Source: DUPQ01 sp041678685
GTDB lineage: Bacteria; Bacillota; Clostridia; DUPQ01
Direction of reading: 5' to 3'
Length of the DNA stretch: 25,375 nucleotides
Assembly (NCBI GenBank): GCA_041678685.1
Contig: JBAYNV010000010.1
Span: 1-25,375, forward strand
Shown: piece after piece, positions 8,596 to 16,210 of the stretch
How positions within the stretch are numbered: the stretch's first letter is position 1
Layout of the letters: the number at the start of each line of letters is the position of its first letter
Notes under the pieces: generated by a model
What the model saw: only the letters and a program-made list of their open reading frames with translations
What the model was told of the DNA's origin: nothing
The model's database searches: none
Made by a program: the position numbers and the translations under genes

Positions 8596-9142
8596 AGTAG
8601 AATACCACCTCAATCAGATTTGTTGTCGTAGATATTCTTGCCGGAGTTTGTATGATCCAACGCGATTCATCTACTAAATCCTGTAAAACCCCATAATTCT
8701 CATAAGTCTTTATCATAAATTCATTAATTGCAACTTCAGAAACTGATGTGAGTAAAACCCTGATGCTTTTTTGCGAATCGTCCAACTGAATACTTGTAAT
8801 CGATATTCCTTCAATTTGAGAATCCAGAATATTCACTATGTATTTGTAAGCATCAGTTTCCTGACTTGAAAGAAATTCATACGCCTGGCTGTAATTCTGT
8901 TCAATACTTGAGGGTTTCTCAACAGGTGGTAATTCCTGTTCAAGAATGGTAAGCTGATTTCTTAAATTTTCATTAAAGGCTTTTGCTGATTCAATATCTT
9001 TATACATATTTGTATATGGAAGAAATAAAAGTGAAGTTGATGCAAAAATAATAAAAGCAAGCAGTAAGATATAATCCATGAATTTATGAATTCTGTGATA
9101 TCTTCTAAATGTAAATTGAATTTCAAGTTCTTTTTCTTTCAT
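8588..9142 (-). CDS. pilN: PilN-like type IV pilus assembly protein
   Basis: This 184-residue bitopic protein has a 21-residue basic cytoplasmic tail, a TM at about 22-43, a coiled-coil segment (about 45-75) and a C-terminal domain containing 'GISITSIQLDDSQKSIRVLL', typical of the PilN/GspL-C ferredoxin-like fold. The conserved INLLP-type motif that docks into the PilM groove is not recognisable. The equivalent position reads ELEIQFTFRR, which may be a divergent version. The gene lies 4 bases after pilM and overlaps pilO, so the three are coupled. It is identified by size, topology and position. Confidence 0.72.
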   Translation of the reverse strand: MKEKELEIQFTFRRYHRIHKFMDYILLLAFIIFASTSLLFLPYTNMYKDIESAKAFNENLRNQLTILEQELPPVEKPSSIEQNYSQAYEFLSSQETDAYKYIVNILDSQIEGISITSIQLDDSQKSIRVLLTSVSEVAINEFMIKTYENYGVLQDLVDESRWIIQTPARISTTTNLIEVVFYYA

Positions 9143-9146
9143 TTTC

Positions 9147-10172
9147 TTACCTTTCCATTCCAGTTGCTAATGGTATGTAACACCCGCGTGGAATATCCTC
9201 GGAATAATCAAATGGCGTTTCAGCAAAATTAAAAAAAACAATTTTTTTCTTTTCAACACAGACCTGCATCTTCTCTTTTATAATTTCACTGACATCTCCT
9301 GATGTAAAATTGAAAATCTCGATTTTCTCTATTTCTTTTCTCCCTTTGTGCATATTAAATGAATAATAGTTAGATATCCTCTCAATATAGTTCGCAACAA
9401 ATTCGCAGTAATTCTCTTTTGCATCTATATCTTCAATCAGTGAGAATACAGGATATATACCATCAAATATCATTAACGACACATTATTGTTGTAAAGAGC
9501 TACAGACATTAGATTTTCATCTGTATCATCATCACTGGGAGATACCTTTCCACCTATAATAGCAATTCTCTTCCCTAGTTCAAGATCATCGCCAACAGAT
9601 AAATCAGGATCTTCTGACATATGAACCTTTTTTGAACCGGATTTGGAATTCAAACGGTCATTATAATACAGTCTATAAAAGGATAAAAGGCTGGTTTCAA
9701 ATTTCACATCTGAGATCCATAGTTTCTGGAAAATATCAAGATAATCCTGAAGCATGTCCTCATCTGTAAGTAAAATAACAGCTTCATAACTATTTTCTGT
9801 TTCATTTTGTATATGAACATCATATACAGGCCTTCTAAAAGGAAAATGAATCGTGTTGCCAATCTGCTTCCGAATATGATCTTTGACCGTTTTTTCAGTA
9901 ATGTCTTCTTTATTTACAGTGATCTTCCTTATTAAAATATTTTCTTCATGAATCACAAATAATATTTCTCCGACCTTCATTTTGTTTTTACTAATCATGT
10001 TTTTAAGAATATCATACAATTCAAAAGGCTTTTTGACATCACCATTTATTAAGACTCCTTCAGGAAGTGGTTCTTCAGAGCAAACAAGTATTTTATAAGA
10101 TCTATTTCTTAAAACGTAATAAATCATTTCATCAGTTATAAATAGGTATAATTTGTTATTTCTTCTAAGCAT
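9147..10172 (-). CDS. pilM: PilM-like actin-fold protein, divergent nucleotide site
   Basis: The protein has 341 residues from the ATG at 10170-10172, which has AGGATG 7 bases upstream; the frame opens 36 bases earlier. Features of the PilM/FtsA-like family are the N-terminal beta strands, 'ITEKTVKDHIRKQIGNTIHF' (about 91-110, the PilM 'EAIRWEAE.IPF' equivalent) and the terminal CYIPLATGMER, matching the usual 'ALGLALR' ending. Residues about 172-220 form an unusual Ser/Asp-rich, probably disordered insertion. The phosphate-binding DxGxxxT motif expected near 221-240 is replaced by LMSVALYNNNVSLMIFDG, so ATP binding may be lost or altered. PilM is cytoplasmic and links PilN/PilO to the PilB/PilC motor. 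Start and end overlap or abut its neighbours. Confidence 0.72.
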   Translation of the reverse strand: MLRRNNKLYLFITDEMIYYVLRNRSYKILVCSEEPLPEGVLINGDVKKPFELYDILKNMISKNKMKVGEILFVIHEENILIRKITVNKEDITEKTVKDHIRKQIGNTIHFPFRRPVYDVHIQNETENSYEAVILLTDEDMLQDYLDIFQKLWISDVKFETSLLSFYRLYYNDRLNSKSGSKKVHMSEDPDLSVGDDLELGKRIAIIGGKVSPSDDDTDENLMSVALYNNNVSLMIFDGIYPVFSLIEDIDAKENYCEFVANYIERISNYYSFNMHKGRKEIEKIEIFNFTSGDVSEIIKEKMQVCVEKKKIVFFNFAETPFDYSEDIPRGCYIPLATGMER

Positions 10173-10176
10173 CTCA

Positions 10177-10947
10177 TCACATCCTAAGTAAATCCAGATA
10201 TAAATCAATCATCATGTTTCCGTATAAAAAGGAAACTATCGCTCCTATACCAATAAACGGGACAAATGGGATTTCCTTATTGCTTTTGCTTTTTTTTGTA
10301 ATCCCATAGAAAAAGCCAAATAATGAAGCCAGAAAGATCGAAAGAAATCCAAGGATCCAGGTCAACGCAAAACCAATAAAAATATAAAGCTTCACATCAC
10401 CGCCACCTAAAGCCTCTCTTTTCATGATTTTCTGTGCAGTCCATGAAATCAGAAACATAGTTGTAAAGAGGATCGCAGATGACAACAGATAAACAAAAAA
10501 TTCTCCTTGAAAAATCCGCAAAACAACCAAAGGCACCAATCCGAATATCCAAATACGATCCAAAATTATTTTCTTCTCCATATCTATAAGAGCTTCAATA
10601 AGTAATATTGAGAAAAATAATAAATATACAGCATACTGCCATGAATAACCAAACATATAATAACCAAGTACAAATGAGAAACCCCCAATAATCTCTACTA
10701 TCAGATAGCGAATGGATATCCTCTCACTACAGAAATGACACCTGCCTTTATTAATTACATATCCAAGAATAGGAATGATATCGACCGGCCTTAAAGTATG
10801 ATTGCAAAAAGGACACTCACTTCTTCCCAATAATGTTTTTTTCACAGGCAGACGTATTGCCAAAACATTATAAAAAGAAGCAAGAAACATTCCCATTATA
10901 CAAATCATGAAATAAATAAACCAATCCATACTTTCACCCAATTGCAT
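10177..10947 (-). CDS. pilD: Prepilin peptidase / N-methyltransferase (A24 family)
   Basis: This 256-residue polytopic membrane protein cleaves the leader of type IV prepilins and methylates the new N-terminus. From the ATG at 10947, the cytosolic zinc-binding methylase loop has CPFC (45-48) and CHFC (70-73). The two catalytic aspartates are Asp122 (in EALIDMEKK) and Asp184 in GGGDVK, the GxGD motif. The sequence is strongly hydrophobic with about seven to eight TM segments. Two ATG starts are plausible: 10947 (AGGTGG 10 bases upstream) and 10929 (GGGTGA 4 bases upstream, giving MDWFIYF); a TTG at 10974 is also in frame. The shorter form looks more like family N-termini. It is the natural partner of the four prepilins encoded nearby. 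Confidence 0.93.
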   Translation of the reverse strand: MQLGESMDWFIYFMICIMGMFLASFYNVLAIRLPVKKTLLGRSECPFCNHTLRPVDIIPILGYVINKGRCHFCSERISIRYLIVEIIGGFSFVLGYYMFGYSWQYAVYLLFFSILLIEALIDMEKKIILDRIWIFGLVPLVVLRIFQGEFFVYLLSSAILFTTMFLISWTAQKIMKREALGGGDVKLYIFIGFALTWILGFLSIFLASLFGFFYGITKKSKSNKEIPFVPFIGIGAIVSFLYGNMMIDLYLDLLRM

Positions 10948-11010
10948 TATATATTGCCCACCTGCCAGATACAAGGTTATTAATTATGTTTCAATAATCA
11001 TTAAGCCAAT

Positions 11011-11037
11011 AAAAAAAAGCATACCTATAGTATGCTT
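11011..11037 (-). terminator. Intrinsic terminator downstream of the major pilin gene
   Basis: On the minus strand, an 8-bp perfect stem (11030-11037 pairs with 11017-11024, AAGCATAC/GTATGCTT) with a 5-base loop runs straight into eight U residues (the A tract at 11011-11018). It lies 29 bases past the pilin stop and before the prepilin peptidase gene. It would end most pilin transcripts and let only part of the transcription continue into pilD-pilM-pilN-pilO. Confidence 0.8.
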
Positions 11038-11065
11038 CGATTTTACATATTACATAACCTAATAA

Positions 11066-11488
11066 TTACTCTGGACGGACAAATGCATTATTTAACCATG
11101 CTACAGCATATCCGTTTATCTCTGCTCCTGCAGCAGCAGTTACTGTAACCTTTGTTTCAACTACACTAAATGTTATCCCTGTAATGCTTGTCGGTACGAC
11201 AGAAATATAGGGACCTATGGCAGCAGTCAAGCTTGTTAATGCAGTGGCTTTTGTAGTATCATCACCTGTGAAGTCAAAACTAACAGTTATATCTGAATTT
11301 TCCAATGCATACAAACGAAGTGACGCATATACTGTGTTACCATCAGCAGCAGCAGCGCTTTCCCTTGTTGAAGTAATCAAGTTCCCTATTAACGGTACTG
11401 CAATTGCAGTGATTATTGCCATAATCACTATTACTGCTAATAACTCAACAAGCGTAATACCTTTTTTATTCTTTATCACCTTATTCAT
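11066..11488 (-). CDS. Type IV major pilin (prepilin)
   Basis: The 140-residue prepilin has a class III signal: a basic leader MNKVIKNKKG, with cleavage predicted after Gly10, then ITLVELLAVIVIMAIITAIA. This includes the conserved Glu at mature position 5 and the hydrophobic assembly helix. The mature protein is about 130 residues with no cysteine. Its globular part is rich in Ala, Thr and Val, with 'GISFS/GITFSVVETKVTVTAAAG' beta-strand character. It is taken as the major pilin because it is the only prepilin in this operon, has an excellent AGGAGG site 5 bases from the ATG, its own candidate promoter, and a terminator behind it. It is assembled by PilB/PilC after PilD processing. Which partner binds or what the pilus does cannot be read from the sequence. 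Confidence 0.9.
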   Translation of the reverse strand: MNKVIKNKKGITLVELLAVIVIMAIITAIAVPLIGNLITSTRESAAAADGNTVYASLRLYALENSDITVSFDFTGDDTTKATALTSLTAAIGPYISVVPTSITGITFSVVETKVTVTAAAGAEINGYAVAWLNNAFVRPE

Positions 11489-11515
11489 AAGAACCTCCTT
11501 TTATGGATTTGATAT

Positions 11516-11545
11516 ATCATATTGTTATGATATCATACTTAACAA
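11516..11545 (-). promoter_or_regulatory. Candidate internal promoter of the major pilin gene
   Basis: Minus-strand hexamers TTGTTA (11540-11545) and TATGAT (11516-11521) are 18 bases apart. Each differs from the sigma-A consensus by one or two positions. Transcription would start about 20 bases before the pilin ATG. A 10-bp palindrome, ATGATATCAT (11527-11536), occupies the spacer and could be an operator, although such palindromes are common in AT-rich DNA. Confidence 0.4.
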
Positions 11546-11589
11546 TAACTAGCAATATATTCCATGTAAACATACCGATCCGGCTTTAT

Positions 11590-12810
11590 TTATATCTGAG
11601 TTCCCAAAGCAAGCATCGGAAGCATTAGTGCAAGTATCATAACACCGACAATGGCATAAACAACCAGCAGTAAAATTGGTTGGATCGAGTCTTTTAATTT
11701 TGATACTTTCATATCAGATATGCTGTTGTAATATTCTGCCATGTTTTTCATTAATCCTGGCAGATCCCCAGCTTTTTCACCAGATGCAATCATCTTAGCA
11801 AGAATAGTGTCAATAAACGGACTCTCCTGAAATGCTCTTGAGAACGGCAGGCCTTCTTCGATGTATTTCATAGTCTGGTCTACTACTTCCTGATATACAT
11901 CATTACTTAAAACAGTTTTGAGTGTCTTCAGTGATTTCATTGAATTAATGCCGTTGGATAACATCTGAGACAGCGTATTTGTGATTATGATCTGGTTATT
12001 CATCTGAAGAAGCCCGCCAATGATCGGTATCTGTAATGATGCTTTTGTCAATTGATAACGTACTTTGAATGAATACTTTATAAGTAATATCAAAAGAACT
12101 GTTATACCAACAATAATACCAACAAATGCAAAAATATTTTTAGCTACAAATTCACTTGCATTTAAGAAGAAAAGAGTTATTCCAGGAAGTTCGGTATCCC
12201 CAAAAGATGCATACAAAGAGCTTATACTAGGAAAAACAAACAAGATCATTCCCACCGCTATCAGAATTGTTGCTATAAGATATATTATCGGCATTCTGAT
12301 TGCGCTTTTAATATTATTTGTTAATTTGAATTGTTTTTCGTAATAATCTGCCATTTCCAAAATTATGGGCGAGAGTTTTCCTGACATTTCTCCTACTTCT
12401 ATCATGTTTACCAGATATTTAGGGAAATCATTTGGTTTGGTAGCGAAAGCCTGTGAAAGAGAATAGCCACTGTAAACATGCTGGTAAATATCTAAAAATA
12501 GTTTTCTCATTATTATTTTTTCCTCTTGTAAGAGAAGCATCTCGATCGCATTTAGCAGCATTACTCCGGAATTAAGCAGAACCCCGAACTGACGAAGAAA
12601 AAATACCAGCTGCTTTGGCTTTAAAACCCTGCCGATACCAACCTGGCTCAACCTGGAATAAAGACTTTTGAATTCAATAAGCTGTTCCACTTGAAGATTC
12701 TTCGATTCAAGGTATTTAATGCATATATATTTGTTTACAGCATAAATTTTACCTTTTACAATTTTCCCCTGAGCATTCTTTGCAACATATTTATAATTTT
12801 GATCAACCAT
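11590..12810 (-). CDS. pilC: PilC/GspF-type inner-membrane platform protein
   Basis: This protein has 406 residues, the usual length for PilC. It contains two GspF domains. The first (about 65-190) has 'FFLRQFGVLLNSGVMLLNAI' and 'LVNMIEVGEMSGKLSPIL'. The second (about 270-395) has 'NTLSQMLSNGINSMKSLKTL' and 'LAKMIASGEKAGDLPGLM'. TM segments are near 170-195, 215-240 and 375-400. The N-terminal 'YKYVAKNAQGKIVKGKI' is also typical of the family. PilC is the membrane platform rotated by PilB to add pilin subunits. The gene follows pilB by 10 bases with AGGTGA as its ribosome site. Confidence 0.95.
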   Translation of the reverse strand: MVDQNYKYVAKNAQGKIVKGKIYAVNKYICIKYLESKNLQVEQLIEFKSLYSRLSQVGIGRVLKPKQLVFFLRQFGVLLNSGVMLLNAIEMLLLQEEKIIMRKLFLDIYQHVYSGYSLSQAFATKPNDFPKYLVNMIEVGEMSGKLSPIILEMADYYEKQFKLTNNIKSAIRMPIIYLIATILIAVGMILFVFPSISSLYASFGDTELPGITLFFLNASEFVAKNIFAFVGIIVGITVLLILLIKYSFKVRYQLTKASLQIPIIGGLLQMNNQIIITNTLSQMLSNGINSMKSLKTLKTVLSNDVYQEVVDQTMKYIEEGLPFSRAFQESPFIDTILAKMIASGEKAGDLPGLMKNMAEYYNSISDMKVSKLKDSIQPILLLVVYAIVGVMILALMLPMLALGTQI

Positions 12811-12820
12811 ACCAAATCAC

Positions 12821-14461
12821 CTATTCAAGTGCTATTTTCATAACTTCTTCAAGCGTTGTCACACCTTTTTTAACTATTTCTAGACACGATTCCATCAATG
12901 ATTTCATTCCCTGTTTTTTGGCTTCTTTTTCCAGTTCGACTATGCTTGCTTTTTCTGAAATGAGCAGACGTATAGATTCACTAATTTCTAGTATCTCATA
13001 AACTCCCGTTCTTCCTATATATCCCTTAAAATTGCATGTTGGACATCCTTTTGCCCGTTTAAGTTTTTCTACTTCCATGCCATATCTTGCAAATACTTCC
13101 TTTTCACTCGCTGTCGCATTGCTTTCAGTCATGCATTCTTCACACAAACGTCTGACCAATCTTTGCGAAACAATGCCAGATAATGAAGATGCGATCAAGA
13201 AGGGTTCTATCTTCATGTCAAGCAGCCTTGTAATAGTCTTAACCGCATCGTTAGTGTGAATAGTACTTAATACGAGATGTCCTGTCAGAGATGCTCTTAC
13301 GGCAATTTCCGCTGTCTCTATGTCCCTTATTTCCCCTATCATGATAATGTTAGGATCTTGTCTTAAAATAGATCGAAGAGCATTCGCAAAGGTCAGGTTA
13401 ACATTCTGACGCACCTGAACCTGATTTACTCCTTCCATTCTGATTTCAACAGGATCTTCAACAGTTATTATATTAACCGGAGGCCTGTTCAATTCGTTTA
13501 AGCACGCATATAGCGTTGTAGTCTTTCCGGAACCTGTTGGTCCGCTTACTAAAACTATTCCATTAGGCCTTTTTATCATTTTACGTATCTGTTTTTCGCC
13601 TTCAGCACTTAATCCAAGATAGGAAATATTATTTATGTTATTCGAAAGGTCTAAAATTCTCATAACGATTTTTTCACCATTTACCGTAGGCAGAGTTGAA
13701 ATACGCAGGTCAATGCTCCTGCCGTTAATTGTTGTCTGGATCCTCCCATCTTGAGGAACTCTCGTTTCTGTGATATCCATATCAGCCATGATCTTGACTC
13801 TGCTTGTTATCTGATTTTTAATATTGACCGGCAACTCACGAACTGTCTCCAATGCTCCGTCTACCCGGTATCTGATGGCAATCCTGTCCTCGAGCGGATC
13901 TATGTGAATATCAGATGCACGCTGGAATATGGCTGAAGTTAATAACTGGTTTACCAATTGAACCATTGGTGTAGGATCAAATGTGACTTCCTGTTCTACT
14001 ACAGACTGAGTTGTCTTTAATGCATCAAGCGTTCTTGAAAACCCATAGTACTTCGCTATCTCAGTTTCGATCTCTCTTCGAGTAGCGGAAAAAGCTACAG
14101 GTCTAAAGCCGGTTATCACTCTTAAGTCTTCGAAAACTGAAAAATCCAAAGGATCTGATGTAGCAAAATGAAGATTTTTACCTTCAATCTTAAGTGGCAT
14201 TATATTATTCCTTGTACAGAAATCCTCGTCAACAAGTGAAAATACTTTGTCATCATAACTATATTTTGATAAAGAAACTCTTTGCACCCCAGTGGAGTTT
14301 TCCAGTGCTTTTAGTATCTGCCCCTCTGTTACATAACCTAATCGGATTAAAGTCATGCCCAGTCGCTCATTTGCCTGCTTTTCATTAAGGGCATTTTTTA
14401 ACTGCTCTTCTGTTATTATCTTTTCCTGGGTCAAGACATCCCCTATTCTTAGTAATGCCAT
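12821..14461 (-). CDS. pilB: PilB/GspE-type pilus assembly ATPase
   Basis: This hexameric extension ATPase has 546 residues. An N-terminal MshEN/T2SSE_N-type domain (about 1-140, 'LGMTLIRLGYVTEGQILKAL') is a fold that in some relatives binds c-di-GMP; I did not verify the binding residues. The catalytic part has Walker A GPTGSGKTT (307-315), Walker B IIMIGEIRD (372-380), the His box STIHTND (399-405) and the zinc-binding CEEC (440-443)/CPTC (473-476) cysteines that distinguish PilB/GspE from PilT. It powers pilus assembly through PilC. The ATG has AAGGAG 10 bases upstream and lies one base after the stop of the VanW/G5-like gene. No PilT-like companion is encoded in the window. Confidence 0.96.
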   Translation of the reverse strand: MALLRIGDVLTQEKIITEEQLKNALNEKQANERLGMTLIRLGYVTEGQILKALENSTGVQRVSLSKYSYDDKVFSLVDEDFCTRNNIMPLKIEGKNLHFATSDPLDFSVFEDLRVITGFRPVAFSATRREIETEIAKYYGFSRTLDALKTTQSVVEQEVTFDPTPMVQLVNQLLTSAIFQRASDIHIDPLEDRIAIRYRVDGALETVRELPVNIKNQITSRVKIMADMDITETRVPQDGRIQTTINGRSIDLRISTLPTVNGEKIVMRILDLSNNINNISYLGLSAEGEKQIRKMIKRPNGIVLVSGPTGSGKTTTLYACLNELNRPPVNIITVEDPVEIRMEGVNQVQVRQNVNLTFANALRSILRQDPNIIMIGEIRDIETAEIAVRASLTGHLVLSTIHTNDAVKTITRLLDMKIEPFLIASSLSGIVSQRLVRRLCEECMTESNATASEKEVFARYGMEVEKLKRAKGCPTCNFKGYIGRTGVYEILEISESIRLLISEKASIVELEKEAKKQGMKSLMESCLEIVKKGVTTLEEVMKIALE

Positions 14462-14462
14462 A

Positions 14463-15650
14463 TTAATTATACTCCTTATCTACAGTTCTCTGTCGATAGA
14501 TCCTGTCCTGAGGATTAACAAATTGCTGTAACACGGATGAAGTCTCAGCTGATCCATCCGGATGAATAACTGTTCTGTAGAAAATGGTGATCGATCCGGC
14601 CTTCCCTTCCTGTACTAATACGCTATATATAGTTTCAGTTTCCAGTTCAGTTATGATCACATCACTTGTATCTGGCCCGATAGTCATATCTACTATATAT
14701 TTTGTCTGATATGAAAGTTTATTATCAGTTACAGATTTTATTGAATAAGTACCTATAAAAGGAAAACCTATTAGTTCAAATCTGAGTGAATCTGAACCAT
14801 TCTTTTCAATTTTAATGATGAAATCCGTATCAAGAGGATTAAAAAACGAAAAATCAATTTCGCTTACCTTTAGTATCCTTACGTTCTTCCCTATCTCTGC
14901 CCATAAAGGCGGGTCAAGATACTGCTGACTTATGATCCCTGAAAAACATGTGGGCATAATTACAGACTGTATACCAGAAGCTACTATACTCAACTGCTCA
15001 TTGGAAAGATCGATACTGGCAATTGAATCGAGCAGAGAAAATCTTGTATCTGCCGTTATTTTTATCACATCTGATAAAGATGTTATTTTAGCTATATCCT
15101 CTGAATGGATATTTGAAATTTCTGAAATACTGATTGATGTATCAGATAATTCATTATCCAGATATGGGTAAAGGGTGTATGTTTTTTGAAGTGACATTTT
15201 TTCTGCATCTTTTAAAACATCATCAATAAGCTTTTCTATGTCAAGGGCATTATAAACAGCCTGACCGAAATAATCCTGAATATCAGTTCTAAATTCCGAA
15301 ATCACCTGCTCAGATAATTTGAACCTAGCTGAATTCGTCTCATTTTCCTTTATACCTAAAAGGGTCGCATCAATATCAAATTCATATATATCCAGAGGGA
15401 TTTTTCTGCTGTACTTTTGATAACTTATACTAAATTCAGCCTTATTTTTCCATTCACTTATGCCAAGTAAAATTGAGATCTCGTAATCCTGAGCAGATTT
15501 GTCACCAAGATATATTGTTCCCACAGTCGTTTGATTTATTTTTTCTTCAGTCCAAAACAAAGAAACCATCGTAACTGCAAAAAGAACAGCAAGGATCAGA
15601 ATACTTAAAGATAAATAGATATATCCGCTTTTACGTATCCGCTCTTTCAT
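14463..15650 (-). CDS. Membrane-anchored VanW/G5-like protein heading the pilus operon
   Basis: This protein has 395 residues. A basic N-terminus and one TM (about 10-33) leave the rest outside the cell. Residues 41-100 resemble the YoaR/PG-binding-like segment found before VanW domains. Residues about 220-300 resemble a worn VanW domain: a 'P.LWAEIGKNVRI' stretch followed by IDFSFFNPLDTDFIIKIEKN, comparable to the family's 'DATV..G..DFKFKNNTDYPI.I'. Residues 345-386 (VQEGKAGSITIFYRTVIHPDGS through PQDRIYRQ) fit the pattern of a G5 domain. These are visual similarities, not scored hits. It is the first gene of the pilB-pilC operon and ends one base before pilB, so a role in carrying the pilus through or anchoring it in the thick peptidoglycan is a reasonable inference. 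AGAGGT precedes the ATG by 7 bases. Confidence 0.55.
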   Translation of the reverse strand: MKERIRKSGYIYLSLSILILAVLFAVTMVSLFWTEEKINQTTVGTIYLGDKSAQDYEISILLGISEWKNKAEFSISYQKYSRKIPLDIYEFDIDATLLGIKENETNSARFKLSEQVISEFRTDIQDYFGQAVYNALDIEKLIDDVLKDAEKMSLQKTYTLYPYLDNELSDTSISISEISNIHSEDIAKITSLSDVIKITADTRFSLLDSIASIDLSNEQLSIVASGIQSVIMPTCFSGIISQQYLDPPLWAEIGKNVRILKVSEIDFSFFNPLDTDFIIKIEKNGSDSLRFELIGFPFIGTYSIKSVTDNKLSYQTKYIVDMTIGPDTSDVIITELETETIYSVLVQEGKAGSITIFYRTVIHPDGSAETSSVLQQFVNPQDRIYRQRTVDKEYN

Positions 15651-15682
15651 TTACCCTACCTCTTATTACTCTTTTCTTTTTA

Positions 15683-15691
15683 ATTATACCA
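15683..15691 (-). promoter_or_regulatory. Extended -10 promoter for the pilB operon
   Basis: Minus-strand TGGTATAAT is a perfect TGn-TATAAT extended -10 element located 33 bases before the VanW/G5-like start codon. No good -35 hexamer lies at 16-18 bases, which extended -10 promoters tolerate. It is in the 143-base divergent region shared with the minor pilin operon. Confidence 0.5.
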
Positions 15692-15738
15692 TATTTTATT
15701 AATATACTTTATATATAAATATCACTTACTGGTTTTTT

Positions 15739-15766
15739 TTGATTTTTCATTAATATACTGTATACT
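15739..15766 (+). promoter_or_regulatory. Promoter of the minor pilin operon
   Basis: TTGATT (15739-15744) and TATACT (15761-15766) are 16 bases apart, a good sigma-A match, and lie 27 bases upstream of the minor pilin ATG. The ribosome site AGGAGGTG follows at 15781-15788. It is divergent from the pilB operon promoter. Confidence 0.5.
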
Positions 15767-15793
15767 TGATCTGTAATACAAGGAGGTGCATTA

Positions 15794-16210
15794 ATGAATC
15801 GCCGTGGTATATCCCTGATGGAAGTAGTGATCGGTATTTTTCTGATCTCACTTGTGATTTTAAGCGGGATAACGGTATTGATTGATGCGAGATTCCAATC
15901 AGAATCAACAAAAAATCGCCAGATAGCAAATCAGTATGGTAACTTGATCCGCTCTGAAATAACTGCCACAACAGGTTATGATGACATTTTTCTGCTCATG
16001 GATGGAAATGACCTTATAATCGATTCAGATAATTGCGGTAACTACAGTCTTCCCTTTTCATGTGACATTTTCTCACTAACAGAAAGAGTTGAAATAACAT
16101 TCATTTATCCGGATGCAGCTTTAAATAATTTTGAGTTGATCAAGTTTGAGATAAAGCTCTTTTACTATGATACTCGCTTCATTGTACTGGAGGGGGTTAT
16201 TTATGGTTAA
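15794..16210 (+). CDS. Minor type IV prepilin 1
   Basis: This 138-residue protein has a four-residue positively charged leader ending MNRRG, then ISLMEVVIGIFLISLVILSG: cleavage after Gly5, Glu at mature position 5 and a hydrophobic helix. The globular region contains two cysteines at 81 and 90 that could close a small disulfide loop outside the cell. It resembles GspI/GspJ/PilV-size minor pilins, but I cannot assign the exact class. It is the first gene of the plus-strand operon, preceded by an excellent AGGAGGTG site, and overlaps the next prepilin gene by 8 bases. Minor pilins typically prime assembly or decorate the tip. Confidence 0.85.
   Translation: MNRRGISLMEVVIGIFLISLVILSGITVLIDARFQSESTKNRQIANQYGNLIRSEITATTGYDDIFLLMDGNDLIIDSDNCGNYSLPFSCDIFSLTERVEITFIYPDAALNNFELIKFEIKLFYYDTRFIVLEGVIYG

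Noticed and set aside
11527..11536. Palindrome ATGATATCAT as a stand-alone operator
   Set aside because: Ten-base palindromes of A/T-rich composition are frequent in such DNA; kept only as a remark on the pilin promoter.
15750..15971. Minus-strand open frame across the start of minor pilin 1
   Set aside because: It opposes a prepilin with a clear leader and strong ribosome site, and shows no recognisable motif.
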